Shown here in pieces: positions 33,368 through 44,000 of a DNA stretch of 64,000 nucleotides. The first letter of the stretch is position 1; the number at the start of each line of letters is the position of its first letter. The notes under the pieces were generated by a model. The model searched no databases. It had not been told where the DNA came from and saw only the letters and a program-made list of their open reading frames with translations. The position numbers were made by a program, and so were the translations under genes. The stretch lies in assembly GCF_001045455.1 (NCBI RefSeq), contig NZ_LFNE01000005.1:62001-126000 (forward strand), written 5' to 3'. The stretch is from Chryseobacterium sp. FH2. Lineage in GTDB: Bacteria > Bacteroidota > Bacteroidia > Flavobacteriales > Weeksellaceae.

Positions 33368-35104
33368 ATGAAGAAATTAGTTTATACTTCACTCTTTATA
33401 TTAATATGTATAAGTTCAAAAATCACAGCCCAATATCAGCCTAAAAATATTTCGAAAGAAGATTTGAAAAAGGCCAATCAATGGGTTGATAAAACATATA
33501 AATCTCTTTCACAAGACGAAAAACTGGGACAGCTTTTCATCGTTGCGCTTTATACTAACAAAGGTGAAAACGAAATTTCTAACGTAAGAAAAATTGTTGA
33601 AAATGATAAGATTGGCGGATTGATTTTAATGCAGGATGACGCAGCAAGAGAAATTAGCTTGGTGAATGAATTTCAGCAAAAATCAAAAATCCCTTTAATG
33701 ATTGGGATGGATGCAGAATGGGGATTGTTCCAAAGAATAGCAACAGCATATAAATTTCCCTGGGCAATGACTTTGGGTGCAATTCAGGATAAAAAATTAA
33801 TCGAACAGATGGCTGCCAAAATTGCTGAAGATTGCCAAAGAATGGGAATTAATTGGGATTTTGCACCAGTTGTTGATGTAAATACCAATCCGGACAATCC
33901 AATTATCGGGAACAGAAGTTTCGGTTCTGAAGTAAATAATGTAATTACTTCTGCTTTGGCTTATTCAAACGGCCTTCAGGGTAATAATATTCTTGCAGCA
34001 ATTAAACATTTTCCAGGACACGGCGACACCAATACAGATTCACATCTTGATCTGCCTGTTGTTTCTCATAATTCAGAAAGATTAAACAATATCGAACTCG
34101 CACCTTTCAAAGCGTTGATGGATAAGGGAATTGGCGGCGTTATGGTTGCACATTTATACGTTCCGGCTTTAGAATCAGGAAAAGGAATTCCGGCTTCGGT
34201 TTCTAAAAATATTATCACAGGCTTATTGAAAGAAAAATTAGGTTACAAAGGACTAATTATCACCGATGCTCTAAATATGGGCGCTGTAGCCAACAAATAC
34301 AATCCCGGAGAACTCGATGCGATGGCTTTTAAAGCTGGAAATGATATCATGCTATTCTCTCAAGGTGTTGCAAGCGGTAAAAGATTAATCCAAAAAGCAA
34401 TTGACAACGGAGAAATTTCACAATCAAGAGTTGAAGAAAGTGTTAAAAAAATCCTTTTAACAAAATATTTTTTAGGCTTAGACAAATATTCACCGAAAAA
34501 TCCTGAAAACATTAATTCAGATTTAAATAATGATTCTCATAAAGTTTTGGTTCAGAATTTATATTCAAATGCTTTGACTTTATTAAAAGATGATAAAAAA
34601 TTACTTCCATTAAACGGAAAACAAGTGTACTATGTCCCTCTGGAAGAAGCACCTTATCAGACTTTTGTAAATCAATTAGGCCCCAATATAATTATTAAAA
34701 AAGCAAATGAAACCATTACAATCCCGGCAAATTCTACGGTAATTGTAGGTTTACATAAAGATAATTCTACGGCTTATAAGCCTTATAAAATTTCAGATAC
34801 TTCAAAAAAAGTTTTAGCTGATTTAACCAAGAATCAAAATATTATTCTAAATGTTTTCGGAAGCGCCTATGCTTTGAAAGACATTGATATTTCAAAAATT
34901 TCAACGGTTTTGGTCTCTTATGAAAACAACGATGATTCGATGACCGCAACAGCCGGTGCATTAAATGGAAGAACAAAAATCTGGGGCAGGCTTCCTGTTT
35001 TAGTTAACGATAATTTAAAAGCGGGCATGGGAATAGATTTGAACCCGGTAACTGCTTCTGCAAATGTGAATTCAACAGTATTTACAACATCAAAACAACA
35101 ATAA
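33368..35104 (+). CDS. GH3 glycoside hydrolase, NagZ-like beta-N-acetylglucosaminidase
   Basis: A 578-residue secreted enzyme with signal peptide MKKLVYTSLFILICISSKITAQ, which supports ATG 33368 over the longer frame to 33203 that runs through the promoter. The catalytic region has MGINWDFAPVVDVN, IGNRSFGS and the NagZ histidine/aspartate loop KHFPGHGDTNTDSHLDLP (about 213-230), then IITDALNMGA with the nucleophile Asp. NagZ-type GH3 enzymes remove N-acetylglucosamine from muropeptides or chitin oligomers. The C-terminal third (about 400-578) is a second GH3-like domain with unclear role. bshA follows 4 bases later. Confidence 0.92.
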   Translation: MKKLVYTSLFILICISSKITAQYQPKNISKEDLKKANQWVDKTYKSLSQDEKLGQLFIVALYTNKGENEISNVRKIVENDKIGGLILMQDDAAREISLVNEFQQKSKIPLMIGMDAEWGLFQRIATAYKFPWAMTLGAIQDKKLIEQMAAKIAEDCQRMGINWDFAPVVDVNTNPDNPIIGNRSFGSEVNNVITSALAYSNGLQGNNILAAIKHFPGHGDTNTDSHLDLPVVSHNSERLNNIELAPFKALMDKGIGGVMVAHLYVPALESGKGIPASVSKNIITGLLKEKLGYKGLIITDALNMGAVANKYNPGELDAMAFKAGNDIMLFSQGVASGKRLIQKAIDNGEISQSRVEESVKKILLTKYFLGLDKYSPKNPENINSDLNNDSHKVLVQNLYSNALTLLKDDKKLLPLNGKQVYYVPLEEAPYQTFVNQLGPNIIIKKANETITIPANSTVIVGLHKDNSTAYKPYKISDTSKKVLADLTKNQNIILNVFGSAYALKDIDISKISTVLVSYENNDDSMTATAGALNGRTKIWGRLPVLVNDNLKAGMGIDLNPVTASANVNSTVFTTSKQQ

Positions 35105-35108
35105 ACTA

Positions 35109-36257
35109 ATGAAAATAGGCATACTTTGCTATCCAACATACGGAGGAAGCGGAATCGTGGCAACAGAACTGGGAATGTCCCTTGCCAACAAAGGCTATGA
35201 GGTACATTTCATAAGCTCTGCCCTTCCTGCAAGACTTGACATCACGAATCCTAATATTTTTTTCCACAGAGTGAATGTCCAGACCTATCCGCTTTTTCAG
35301 TATCAGCCTTATGATATTGCGTTGAGCTCGATGATTTACCGAGTGGTCAATCTCTACAAATTAGATTTGCTTCATGCACATTATGCTATACCTTATGCGT
35401 ATGCTGCTTTCACGGCAAAACAAATGTTAAAGGAAGACAATAACGATATTCCTTTGGTAACAACGCTTCACGGAACAGATATTACATTGGTTGGGCAGCA
35501 TCCAAGTTATAAACATGCAGTAGAGTTTTCTATTAATCAATCAGATGCAATCACTTCTGTTTCTGAAAGTTTAAAAAGAGATACCCTGCAATTTTTCAAG
35601 ATTAAAAAAGACATTCAGGTCATTACCAATTTCATCGACAATTCTGAATTTGATGAATGCAATGAGTGCCAAAGAACACAGTTTGCAAATCCTGACGAGA
35701 AAATTCTGATCCACGTTTCAAATTTGCGGCCTGTAAAACGTGTCGATGAAGTCTTACAAATCTTTAGGAATGTACAAAAAAAGGTGAAATCAAAATTAAT
35801 TATCATCGGTGAAGGTCCTGATATGGAGAAGGTCAACCAGTTTCTGGAAGAAAACCCTGATTTGATTTCTAAAATCCGCCTTCTTGGAAAGGTTAATGAT
35901 TTATACAGGATTCTTCAACTTTCTGATGTGTTTTTACTTCCTTCCGAACAGGAAAGTTTTGGTTTGGCAGCTTTAGAAGCAATGGCAGCCAACACACCGG
36001 TGATCAGCTCGAATGCAGGCGGAATCCCGGAAGTAAATATCCAGGGCGAAACAGGATTTTTGGCAGAAATCGGGAATGTGGAAGCCATGAGTAACTATAC
36101 CATCAAATTGCTGAGCAATGACGAACTTTTAACCAAAATGAAAGTAAATGCGAAAGAACAGGCAATAAAATTCGATTTGAAAAACATTCTTCCTATATAT
36201 GAAGAAATGTATAGAACAACCATCGAAAATTTTAAAAAAGAGTTGACAAAAGTATAA
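35109..36257 (+). CDS. bshA: N-acetyl-alpha-D-glucosaminyl L-malate synthase BshA
   Basis: A 382-residue GT4 glycosyltransferase matching BshA from the first residues: GILCYPTYGGSGIVATELG, AHYAIPYAYAAFTA, TTLHGTDITLVG, then NLRPVKRVDEV and ESFGLAALEAMA for the donor site. It joins GlcNAc from UDP-GlcNAc to malate, the first step of bacillithiol synthesis. The other bsh genes are not in the window. It starts 4 bases after the GH3 stop, so may be co-transcribed. Confidence 0.94.
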   Translation: MKIGILCYPTYGGSGIVATELGMSLANKGYEVHFISSALPARLDITNPNIFFHRVNVQTYPLFQYQPYDIALSSMIYRVVNLYKLDLLHAHYAIPYAYAAFTAKQMLKEDNNDIPLVTTLHGTDITLVGQHPSYKHAVEFSINQSDAITSVSESLKRDTLQFFKIKKDIQVITNFIDNSEFDECNECQRTQFANPDEKILIHVSNLRPVKRVDEVLQIFRNVQKKVKSKLIIIGEGPDMEKVNQFLEENPDLISKIRLLGKVNDLYRILQLSDVFLLPSEQESFGLAALEAMAANTPVISSNAGGIPEVNIQGETGFLAEIGNVEAMSNYTIKLLSNDELLTKMKVNAKEQAIKFDLKNILPIYEEMYRTTIENFKKELTKV

Positions 36258-36274
36258 TATATCTATTATCTTTG
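36243..36274 (+). promoter_or_regulatory. Promoter of the DUF2851 gene
   Basis: TTG (36243-36245, inside the end of bshA), 21 bases, then exact TATCTTTG (36267-36274), only 10 bases before the ATG at 36285, so a nearly leaderless message is expected. Confidence 0.65.
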
Positions 36275-36284
36275 TGTCACACTC

Positions 36285-37559
36285 ATGACGGAAAAACTGC
36301 TTCAATATCTTTGGAACTTTAAGGTTTTCAAACATTTTGACTTCAAGGATATTGAAGGGAATTCCGTTGAAATATTAAATTCCGGTACATGGAATACAGA
36401 CGCCGGTCCGGATTTCTTAGCGGCAAAAATTAAGATCAATAATATTATTTTCGCCGGAAATATAGAACTTCATGTAAAATCCTCCGACTGGATTTTTCAT
36501 AATCATTCTCAAAATCCCAATTATCAAAATATCATTCTTCATGCCGTTTTTCAAGATGATATAGAAGTGGATGAGCTTAAAAATAAAAATATTCCGACTC
36601 TGGAATTGAAAAGCTATATTGATGAAAATGTTCTTTGGAAATACGACAAACTGGTTAGCGGAAATCAATTTATTCCATGTGAAAATATTTTGAAATCAAC
36701 TCAAATCCCCATCAATTTTCATGAAGAAAATATTTTCAAAAAACTGGAGGAAAAATCTTCGGAATTCGAGAAAAATTTAGAGCAATTTAAAAATAATTTT
36801 GAAGCGGTTTTGTTTCACAGCCTTGCTTATTCTTTTGGATTAAAAGTGAATGCTTTTGTTTTCAAACAAATTGCAGAAAGCATTGATTTTAGTGTTATCA
36901 ACAAAATCCGGCAAAATGAAACTCAACTAGAAGCATTATTATTCGGAATTTCAGGCTGGCTGGAAAATCCGGAAGAAGAACCAATGAAAATCTGGAAACG
37001 TGAGTTTGATTTTATTAAAGCTAAATTCAACATTTCCGATTTAAAATTTCGTCCAAAGTTTTTGAGGTTAAGACCACCCAATTTTCCGACAGTTCGTTTA
37101 TCCCAGCTGGCCAATCTTTATCATCAGCATCAAAATTTATTTTCAAAAATTATTCATGTTAAAAATACAGATGAATTATTTGAAATTTTCAAAAATGTAA
37201 AAGCTTCGGAATATTGGGACAATCATTACAATTTTGGAAAGATTTCAAAAGCTAAGCAACCTAAATTTTTAAGTAAAGAGTTTATTGATTTACTAATTTT
37301 AAACACTATTTTACCTTTAAAATATACTTATCATAAATATCATAATGAAGAAATTACAGACGAAGTTTTAAGTTTTTATCAAAATATCGCTGCAGAAAAA
37401 AATTCAATTATTGATGATTGGAAAAAATTGGGTTTGAAATGTAAAACTGCCTTAGAAAGCCAGAGTTTGATTTATCACTTTAAAAATTCATGCGAAGAAA
37501 AAAATTGCTTAAATTGCAGTATCGGATTTAAACTTTTAAAAGAATCTTCACATGTTTGA
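36285..37559 (+). CDS. DUF2851 family protein
   Basis: A 424-residue soluble protein with the N-terminal signature of DUF2851: LLQYLWNFKVFK, GTWNTDAGPDFLAAKIKI and GNIELHVKSSDWIFHNHS. The Asp/Glu/His pattern in that first third looks nuclease-like to me, but no activity is known. The C-terminus has four Cys (CKTALES...CEEKNCLNCSIGF), a possible metal site. It overlaps the PspC-like gene by 8 bases. Confidence 0.86.
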   Translation: MTEKLLQYLWNFKVFKHFDFKDIEGNSVEILNSGTWNTDAGPDFLAAKIKINNIIFAGNIELHVKSSDWIFHNHSQNPNYQNIILHAVFQDDIEVDELKNKNIPTLELKSYIDENVLWKYDKLVSGNQFIPCENILKSTQIPINFHEENIFKKLEEKSSEFEKNLEQFKNNFEAVLFHSLAYSFGLKVNAFVFKQIAESIDFSVINKIRQNETQLEALLFGISGWLENPEEEPMKIWKREFDFIKAKFNISDLKFRPKFLRLRPPNFPTVRLSQLANLYHQHQNLFSKIIHVKNTDELFEIFKNVKASEYWDNHYNFGKISKAKQPKFLSKEFIDLLILNTILPLKYTYHKYHNEEITDEVLSFYQNIAAEKNSIIDDWKKLGLKCKTALESQSLIYHFKNSCEEKNCLNCSIGFKLLKESSHV

Positions 37560-37773
37560 TAATATTCGCCACAAAATGGAAAGAGAATGGTTTGGTGTTT
37601 TGACCAGAATGGGCGCAAAACTGGGAATTCCTGTGTCTAAGCTGAGAATTTTTTTCATTTACTCTACTTTTGCAACGGCAGGTTTTTTCTTCCTGATCTA
37701 TTTAGGATTGGCATTTATTCTTTGGATTAAAGATATTTTCATTACAAGAAGACCGAGCGTTTTTGATTTATAA
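37552..37773 (+). CDS. PspC domain protein
   Basis: A 73-residue membrane protein of PspC type: short cytoplasmic helix with GAKLGIPVSKLRIFFIYSTF, then one hydrophobic helix (GFFFLIYLGLAFILWI) and a basic tail. PspC proteins belong to envelope stress systems, but no pspA or partner is next to it. Overlaps the DUF2851 gene by 8 bases and is followed 2 bases later by a GNAT gene. Confidence 0.82.
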   Translation: MFDNIRHKMEREWFGVLTRMGAKLGIPVSKLRIFFIYSTFATAGFFFLIYLGLAFILWIKDIFITRRPSVFDL

Positions 37774-37775
37774 TC

Positions 37776-38288
37776 ATGGAATTTTTACAAATTACTTCTC
37801 CTGATGATTACAGAGTTCAGGAAATTTTCGATTCATATTGCCATACTTTTCCAGAGGACGAGAGGAGAGATTGGGGCAAATTGGCTGCTCTTTTTTCCAA
37901 TCCAAAAGTCAAAATAATTTCTGTTTCACACGAAACCAGAAATGTCGGATATCTCATCATCTGGGAACTTAGTAATTATACTTTTGTAGAACATTTTGAA
38001 GTTTTCCCAGAGTTTAGAAGCCAAAAATTAGGCTCACACATTACAGGGTATCTTTTTAATAATTATCCAAGGATCATTTTAGAGATTGAGCCCGAACATT
38101 TGGGAGATGATGCGAGAAGACGTTATGCTTTTTATCAACGAAATGGCTTTAATCTGATTGATGAGATGTATGTGCAGCCAAGTTATGGACAAGGCAAAAG
38201 GCCTCTGGATTTGTGGCTGTTATCCAATTATTCTCCCGATAATCTTAAGGAAATTAAAGATGAAATTTACGATGTAGTCTACCATTAA
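37776..38288 (+). CDS. GNAT family N-acetyltransferase
   Basis: A 170-residue GNAT-fold protein: FDSYCHTFPEDERRDW at the start, central strand with VEHFEVFPEFRSQKLGSHITGYLFNN (acetyl-CoA pyrophosphate loop R/QxxKLG) and YAFYQRNGFNLI. Substrate unknown. Last gene of the DUF2851-pspC-GNAT run and followed by a terminator. Confidence 0.88.
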   Translation: MEFLQITSPDDYRVQEIFDSYCHTFPEDERRDWGKLAALFSNPKVKIISVSHETRNVGYLIIWELSNYTFVEHFEVFPEFRSQKLGSHITGYLFNNYPRIILEIEPEHLGDDARRRYAFYQRNGFNLIDEMYVQPSYGQGKRPLDLWLLSNYSPDNLKEIKDEIYDVVYH

Positions 38289-38293
38289 AATAT

Positions 38294-38330
38294 AAATCCG
38301 AAGAAATTATACTTCGGATTTTTTATTTTT
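38294..38330 (+). terminator. Terminator after the GNAT gene
   Basis: AAATCCGAAG pairs with CTTCGGATTT followed by TTTTATTTTT. Confidence 0.88.
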
Positions 38331-38337
38331 TACCTTT

Positions 38338-38422
38338 TCAGCAAATTTCACAGATTTGCACAGATGTTTAAGTTTTTTAATAAATTTAGAATTATTCGTA
38401 GTCATCTGCATAAATCTGTGAA
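38338..38422. repeat. 'CACAGATTTGCACAGAT' intergenic palindrome
   Basis: TTCACAGATTTGCACAGATG (from 38347) is mirrored by CATCTGCATAAATCTGTGAAG (to 38422). Same type as 50834-50905. It fills the space between convergent genes. Confidence 0.6.
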
Positions 38423-38427
38423 GCCTT

Positions 38428-39162
38428 TTAATTCACTTCGTATTCCAATTTAATCGTAATACTCGCTTCTTTTTCTTTGGAAGAAGTATTGAAAGTTCCA
38501 CCGTAAGAATAATCTTCATTAGAATTCGGGGCAGTAATCTGAATGACTCCCATAGTTGCCTTTTTTAGATTTCCCAGGCTGCTTCCTGAGTTTTCCGCAA
38601 TTTTTTCGGCACGTTCTTTAGCATCTTTTGTTGCAGATGCAATCATTTCCTGTTTTACGGTTGCTAATTTAGTGTAAAAATAATTCGGAGAAGATGAGGT
38701 AAATTCAATTCCGCGATTGATAATCTCTGTAATATTTCTTGAAAGGTTTTCGATTTTTCCGACTTCTTTACTTTCAATAGAAACTTTCTGTGTCAGGTTA
38801 TATCCTGAGAATTCCCCCTGCACATAATTTCCATTCGAATCATTATAGCTTCTGAACTGTTTTTGAATGTCTACAGAAGAAAAAACAATTTCATTTTGTT
38901 TAATTCCTTTTGACAACAAATAATCATTAATAACTTTTCGATCTAAAGCCAATTCATCATAAGCCGCCTTTAAATCAAAATTATTTTTAGAAAAACTTCC
39001 AGACCAGGTAATTAAATCGGAAGTAAATTGTTTAATTCCCAAACCGGTAACTGAAATTGTGTTTTCAGATTTATTCCTGTTTTTGATTGCGCTTCCTAAA
39101 AGTCCGAGACCGATGATAAAGCCTAGTGATCCAACGGCAATCGCAATAATGTTTTTATTCAT
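38428..39162 (-). CDS. SIMPL domain-containing protein (DUF541)
   Basis: A 244-residue protein with an N-terminal membrane helix (IIAIAVGSLGFIIGLGLLG) and a SIMPL/DUF541 domain: NTISVTGLGIKQFTSDLITWSGSF, then KEVGKIENLSRNITEIINRGIEF and KDAKERAEKIAENSGSSLGNLKKATMGVIQI. These bacterial proteins form oligomers at the envelope; function uncertain (oxidative-stress defence has been proposed for E. coli YggE). Single gene. Confidence 0.88.
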   Translation of the reverse strand: MNKNIIAIAVGSLGFIIGLGLLGSAIKNRNKSENTISVTGLGIKQFTSDLITWSGSFSKNNFDLKAAYDELALDRKVINDYLLSKGIKQNEIVFSSVDIQKQFRSYNDSNGNYVQGEFSGYNLTQKVSIESKEVGKIENLSRNITEIINRGIEFTSSSPNYFYTKLATVKQEMIASATKDAKERAEKIAENSGSSLGNLKKATMGVIQITAPNSNEDYSYGGTFNTSSKEKEASITIKLEYEVN

Positions 39163-39243
39163 AAAATTTTTGTGAATTGATTTAATCCAATTATTATATC
39201 AATTCTCATTCCAAATTTTAAGATTTTATTAACATTTAACCTA

Positions 39244-40017
39244 TTACTTTCTTGTATTCAGCCTTTCAATATACAAAGGAATTGCCTCTTCCATTCTCAA
39301 TAATACTCCTGAAAGATTTTTAGCCTTCACATATGTTCTCACATAAGGTTTTGCATAAAAAGAAAATTCAATGAACTCAGAGATTTTCTCCTCAGGAATT
39401 CCGGCTTTAGTAAAATAATCATCATCTACTCTATCTCGAACCCATTTAATGTGTTCCTGTAAATCATCATATTTGTATTGACGTTTCTGTCTTCTTGCTT
39501 TTCCACTCACCAAATCGTAAACTCCCTGCACATTCAGCTGTCCTAAAAGTATCGGAATCAATACCTGTTTTACTTCCGCAGGCTTTTCTCTCATTTTTCC
39601 CACAGGCTGAGGAAGACCCACAGCATCACGAACGGCTTCTCCTTTATCAGCCTTTGCCACCATTCTGGAATCTGTTTCCAAATCTCCGGTAGGTTTCTTC
39701 GCTACTTTTACTTCCTCGATTACTTCAGGAATTTTAATTAAAGTAATCAGTAAATACGGATTGCTCCCGTCTAAAAGTACCCTTCCCGAAATTCTTTCAT
39801 AGCCTGCCCTTACAAATCTTAATTCATCATTTTTTGAAGCTTCAATAGAAAACTCACCCAAAGAATTACTGTAAGTTTTACTGTCCTTCGTTATATTTAT
39901 GACCGTAGTACCCGCAAGAATAATCCCGTTTTCATCACTGATTTTACCGGTAACTGTTTGTTGGGAAAACAAATAATTACAAACAAACAAAAGGAAAAGA
40001 AAAACTATTTTCCTCAT
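39244..40017 (-). CDS. CarboxypepD_reg-like domain protein, paralogue 2
   Basis: A 257-residue exported protein from ATG 40015-40017 with signal peptide (RKIVFLFLLFVCNYLFSQ). Residues about 20-95 form a carboxypeptidase-regulatory-like beta domain (TVTGKISDENGIILAGTTVIN, KTYSNSLGEFSIEASKNDELRFVRAGYERI), then KKPTGDLETDSR and a helical C-terminal domain of unknown role. It is a clear paralogue of the gene upstream at 40078-40872 (shared order, PTGxLExDS motif), 60 bases apart. No TonB plug or barrel follows, so it is not a SusC-type receptor. Confidence 0.83.
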   Translation of the reverse strand: MRKIVFLFLLFVCNYLFSQQTVTGKISDENGIILAGTTVINITKDSKTYSNSLGEFSIEASKNDELRFVRAGYERISGRVLLDGSNPYLLITLIKIPEVIEEVKVAKKPTGDLETDSRMVAKADKGEAVRDAVGLPQPVGKMREKPAEVKQVLIPILLGQLNVQGVYDLVSGKARRQKRQYKYDDLQEHIKWVRDRVDDDYFTKAGIPEEKISEFIEFSFYAKPYVRTYVKAKNLSGVLLRMEEAIPLYIERLNTRK

Positions 40018-40077
40018 CAATAAAATCATATTTTTATGTTTAAGATTCAAAATTGTTTTTTCTTTAAAATTAAATTA

Positions 40078-40872
40078 TCAATTTCCAATTTTATTAGTTT
40101 GAATATATTTCCCAAAAGCAACCCGTAACTCAGATTCAATTTCTACAACATTAAAAGTTTTTCTGTATTTTTTAGACAAATCACGAGTTTCTTCCGCATA
40201 CATTAAAAAATGATCTATCTGCTCTTCTGTCATTCCATATTGTTTGAGGAAACCTAAATTTAAGTCTGATTTTACTTTATTTATAAAATTTTGGGTTTCG
40301 TTATAAGTAGGTTTGGTAATTTTTGGTTGAGTTGCTTTTTTTACAAGGCCTTTTGCAAGGTTGAAAACCCCTAATAAATCAGCCTGCCCAACTGTAAAGT
40401 CATGTCCTGTAAAGGTTTTTGAAATTTCGTTTTTAGGCAAAGGCTCATTAAGCGGGCTTCTCATATAATCATTTAAACCGGATTTTAAAGTAGAAAGCTT
40501 TCTAGATTCACCATAATGCTTACTGTCCCTTTCTAAATTTCCGGTAGGCTTGTAAGTGATCTTAACTTCAGGAATCAAAGTTTCTGCACGAAGAAGAAGA
40601 ACATTCATAACGCCAGCCATATTTTCTTTTGCGATTTTCCTGTCGGTTCGATAATAAGTATCTTTTATAAAACGAACTTCATCATTTTCATTGGCCTCAA
40701 TCGTAAAATTCCCAAAAGAATCTGAATATGCCGTTTTATTATTATTCATGTTTTTTACTAAAACAGAATTTAAATTCAGTCCGTTTTCATCAATAATTTT
40801 TCCGCTGATTTTTTGAGCGTTGATGTTAATTAAGAATAGCGTAAATAAGACAAAAAGTAGTTTAGTTTTCAC
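40078..40872 (-). CDS. CarboxypepD_reg-like domain protein, paralogue 1
   Basis: A 264-residue exported protein. The frame opens at a TTG (40893) that lies inside a -7 promoter box, so I prefer GTG 40870-40872, which starts directly at a signal peptide (MKTKLLFVLFTLFLININAQ). It has the same layout as paralogue 2: KISGKIIDENGLNLNSVLVKN, TAYSDSFGNFTIEANENDEVRFI, then YKPTGNLERDSK and a helical C-terminal domain. The pair probably arose by tandem duplication and is co-transcribed. Function unknown; an envelope or surface role is inferred. Confidence 0.8.
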   Translation of the reverse strand: MKTKLLFVLFTLFLININAQKISGKIIDENGLNLNSVLVKNMNNNKTAYSDSFGNFTIEANENDEVRFIKDTYYRTDRKIAKENMAGVMNVLLLRAETLIPEVKITYKPTGNLERDSKHYGESRKLSTLKSGLNDYMRSPLNEPLPKNEISKTFTGHDFTVGQADLLGVFNLAKGLVKKATQPKITKPTYNETQNFINKVKSDLNLGFLKQYGMTEEQIDHFLMYAEETRDLSKKYRKTFNVVEIESELRVAFGKYIQTNKIGN

Positions 40873-40890
40873 GGATAGTTTTTTACAAAG

Positions 40891-40898
40891 CAAAGCTA
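40891..40898 (-). promoter_or_regulatory. -7 box (TAGCTTTG) for the paralogue pair
   Basis: Exact TAnnTTTG on the minus strand; a TTTG lies 15 bases further upstream. Implies a leader of about 13 bases to GTG 40872. Confidence 0.48.
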
Positions 40899-41053
40899 AA
40901 ATTATTTTTAATGCAAACAGGAAGTTTAACCACAGTTAACGCGTTTTAGCAATTCTTTTAGAATTTTCATTACGGAACTGTTAAATAGCCAATCGAAATT
41001 GTTAAAATTTAAGTCAAATTTTAGTTAACTTGCACCTTCAATTCTATCTAAAA

Positions 41054-44000
41054 ATGCAAAATTCTTACACAGTTATCAATGCTTCTGCAGGCTCGGGAAA
41101 GACTTACGCTCTCGTGCAAAGACTTTTGATGATTTGTCTTCGGTATCCTAATCAGCAGCAATCGATTAGGAATATTTTAGCATTGACTTTTACCAACAAA
41201 GCAGCCAATGAAATGAAGGAAAGAATTTTGTCATGGCTGGGAAACTTCGTTGGAGATAGTTTTGCGGAAAATCCTGATTTAAAAAATATTCAAAAAGCAT
41301 TTGAAAAAGAAGGATTAAAAATTACCCTTGATGAATTGCATCATCGGGCAAAAAAATTGCTGGATTACGTGCTCCATAATTATTCCACTTTAAATATAGG
41401 CACTATTGACCGTTTCAACTCACGATTGGTAAGAAGTTTTTCTTACGAATTAGGTTTGGCGAAAAATTTTAACCTTGAAATAGAGGCAGAGCCATTTTTG
41501 ATTGAAGCTGTTGATAAAATGCTTGATCAAATCGGTGAAAATGATATTATTTCAAACTCCTTCATGGATTATGTAGATTACAGTCTGGAAAACAATGAAA
41601 GAATTAATTTGAATAAAAATCTTTATGATTCGGCGAAAGAGTTTGTAAAAGATATTCATTATGAACATCTTAAGAGTAATAAAGATTTCGATAATTCTAA
41701 TTATGAAAACATAAAAAATACGCTCAGAAAAGAGATTATTTTTAATAAAAAACATGCGGTAGAACTTGCAACCCAATCAATTGAATTGTTTAAATCTAGA
41801 AATATTGAAATTGAAGATTTTGCACAGGGAAAAAACGGAATCGGAGGATTTTTTACTAAAGTTTTAGATTTTTATAATCAAAAAAGAGCCGGATTCCCTT
41901 TTCCGACAACTCTTGAGGAATCTGTGGTTAACAATTACAGAAAAGGAGCATCATCAAAAGCAAAAAGTAAAGAACCTGATATTTTTGAAATATTGGATCA
42001 ATTACTGGAAAACAGAATGCAGTTGATTCTTTTATACATTGAAACGCAAAAAAAAGAGAAAATTTTATCTGCGCTTTTACCTTTAAAAGTAAATAAGGAC
42101 ATTCAGGATGAGCTTAAAAAAATTGAGGAAGAAAATGATTTGGTGCTACTTTCAAAATTCAACATTCTCATCAATGAAAACCTCAAAAATGAGCCTTCTG
42201 CTTTTATTTATGAAAAAGTTGGTTCACAGTTTCAGCATTATTTTTTTGATGAATTTCAGGATACATCAGAACTGCAATGGCAAAATTTTGTTCCGCTGAG
42301 AGATCATTCTATTTCTACGGAAAACACTTCGTTCACATTGGTTGGCGACCCGAAACAGAGTATTTACCGTTTTCGTGGTGGAGAAAGCAAACTGATGCTG
42401 GATATTATCAATAAGAAAGAATTCTCTCCAAAACAGGCTGATTTACTTGTTTTACAAGATAATTGGCGAAGTGCAAAGAATATTGTTCAGTTCAATAATG
42501 AATTATATCAATATCATTCTGAAGATTTAACAGAGGAACATAAAAATATTTTTGGGACTGACGGAAAGCAAAATTCAAAATCGGCAATCGAAGGCCGGGT
42601 AAAAGTAAATCTCATTGAAAATTTGACCAACGATGATTTTTACAACGATACTTCGGAAAGAATGCGGAATGATATTCAGGAGAGTTTAGACAATGGTTTT
42701 AAATTTTCAGATATAACGATTCTCTGTCGTGGAAACTTTGATATTTTTAGCTATTCTCAAAAATTAGGAAGTCTGAAAGTGAATTATCGTGGAGAAGAAA
42801 CGAACATTAAAACTATTTCTGAGAAAGGCCTGACTTTAGAACTATCCAACACATTAAAAGCTGTCATTGAGTTTTTGAAATGGGAGGTAAACCCGAAAAA
42901 TAAACCGAATCTGATTATGATGATGTATTATCTGAATAAATTAGGAAGAGTTTATATGACAGATTTTACGTTGGAAATGAAACAAATTCTGGAAATTGAA
43001 ACGCATGAAGAAATTCTTCAGTTTATTCAAAATACATATTCCTTAAAACTGAAACAGGATAATTTTCCAAAGTTTAATTTATACAATTTTGTAGAATATT
43101 ATATCAATGAATTTTCCGTCGAAAACAAGGAGACGGATTTTCTTTTGAACTTTTTGGAAATGTTATTCAACTTTACCCAAAATGCAGGTGCCAGTACAAA
43201 AGAATTTTTAAAATATTGGGACGAAGAAGCCTCAAAATATACAATTCAGGCATCAGATAATATTGATGCCATTCAAATCATGACGATTCACAAAGCGAAA
43301 GGTCTGGAATTCCCGATTGTTTTTATTCCCATGATGAATAAAAATCGTGATGCTGAATTTACCAATTGGTTTGAAACGAGTAATGACAGTGCTTTGAAGT
43401 CGGTGAACATTAATCAGTTTAATAAAAATCTTGAAGTTTATGATGAGGAAATTGAAAAGTTTAATACACAAAATTCTTATAAAAACTTTATAGACAGGCT
43501 TTGCTTGCAATACGTAGCCACAACACGGCCTGTAGAACAATTGTTTTTTTACATCCAAAAAGCAAATAAAACATCTAATAATCTGGAGTTATTGGAATTT
43601 CTTCAATCAAAAAATACGGAGAGCCTTGATGAGTTTGACTTGTATGAAGTCAATCCTGAAATGTTGAAAAAACATTCAAAAGAAAAAACTTCATCTTTCA
43701 AAACACAGGACATTCAAAATCTGAAAAATATTAATGAAAAAAGCACTTCTATAAAAATTGCCACGCCTTCAAAAAACTATCAGGTAAGAAATGAAAAGGT
43801 GAGGATTGGGCTTTTTGTTCACGAATTATTATCTAAAATCAATACTGAAAAGGATATTACGAAGGTCTTGGAAAGTTATGTTTTGGATGGTCAGATTACC
43901 ATCGAAGAAAAATACGAGATTCAGGAAATTTTAGAACAAATCATCAAAACATATTCCGAATTTTTCGATGAAAAATGGGAAGTCGCCAATGAAAAAGATA

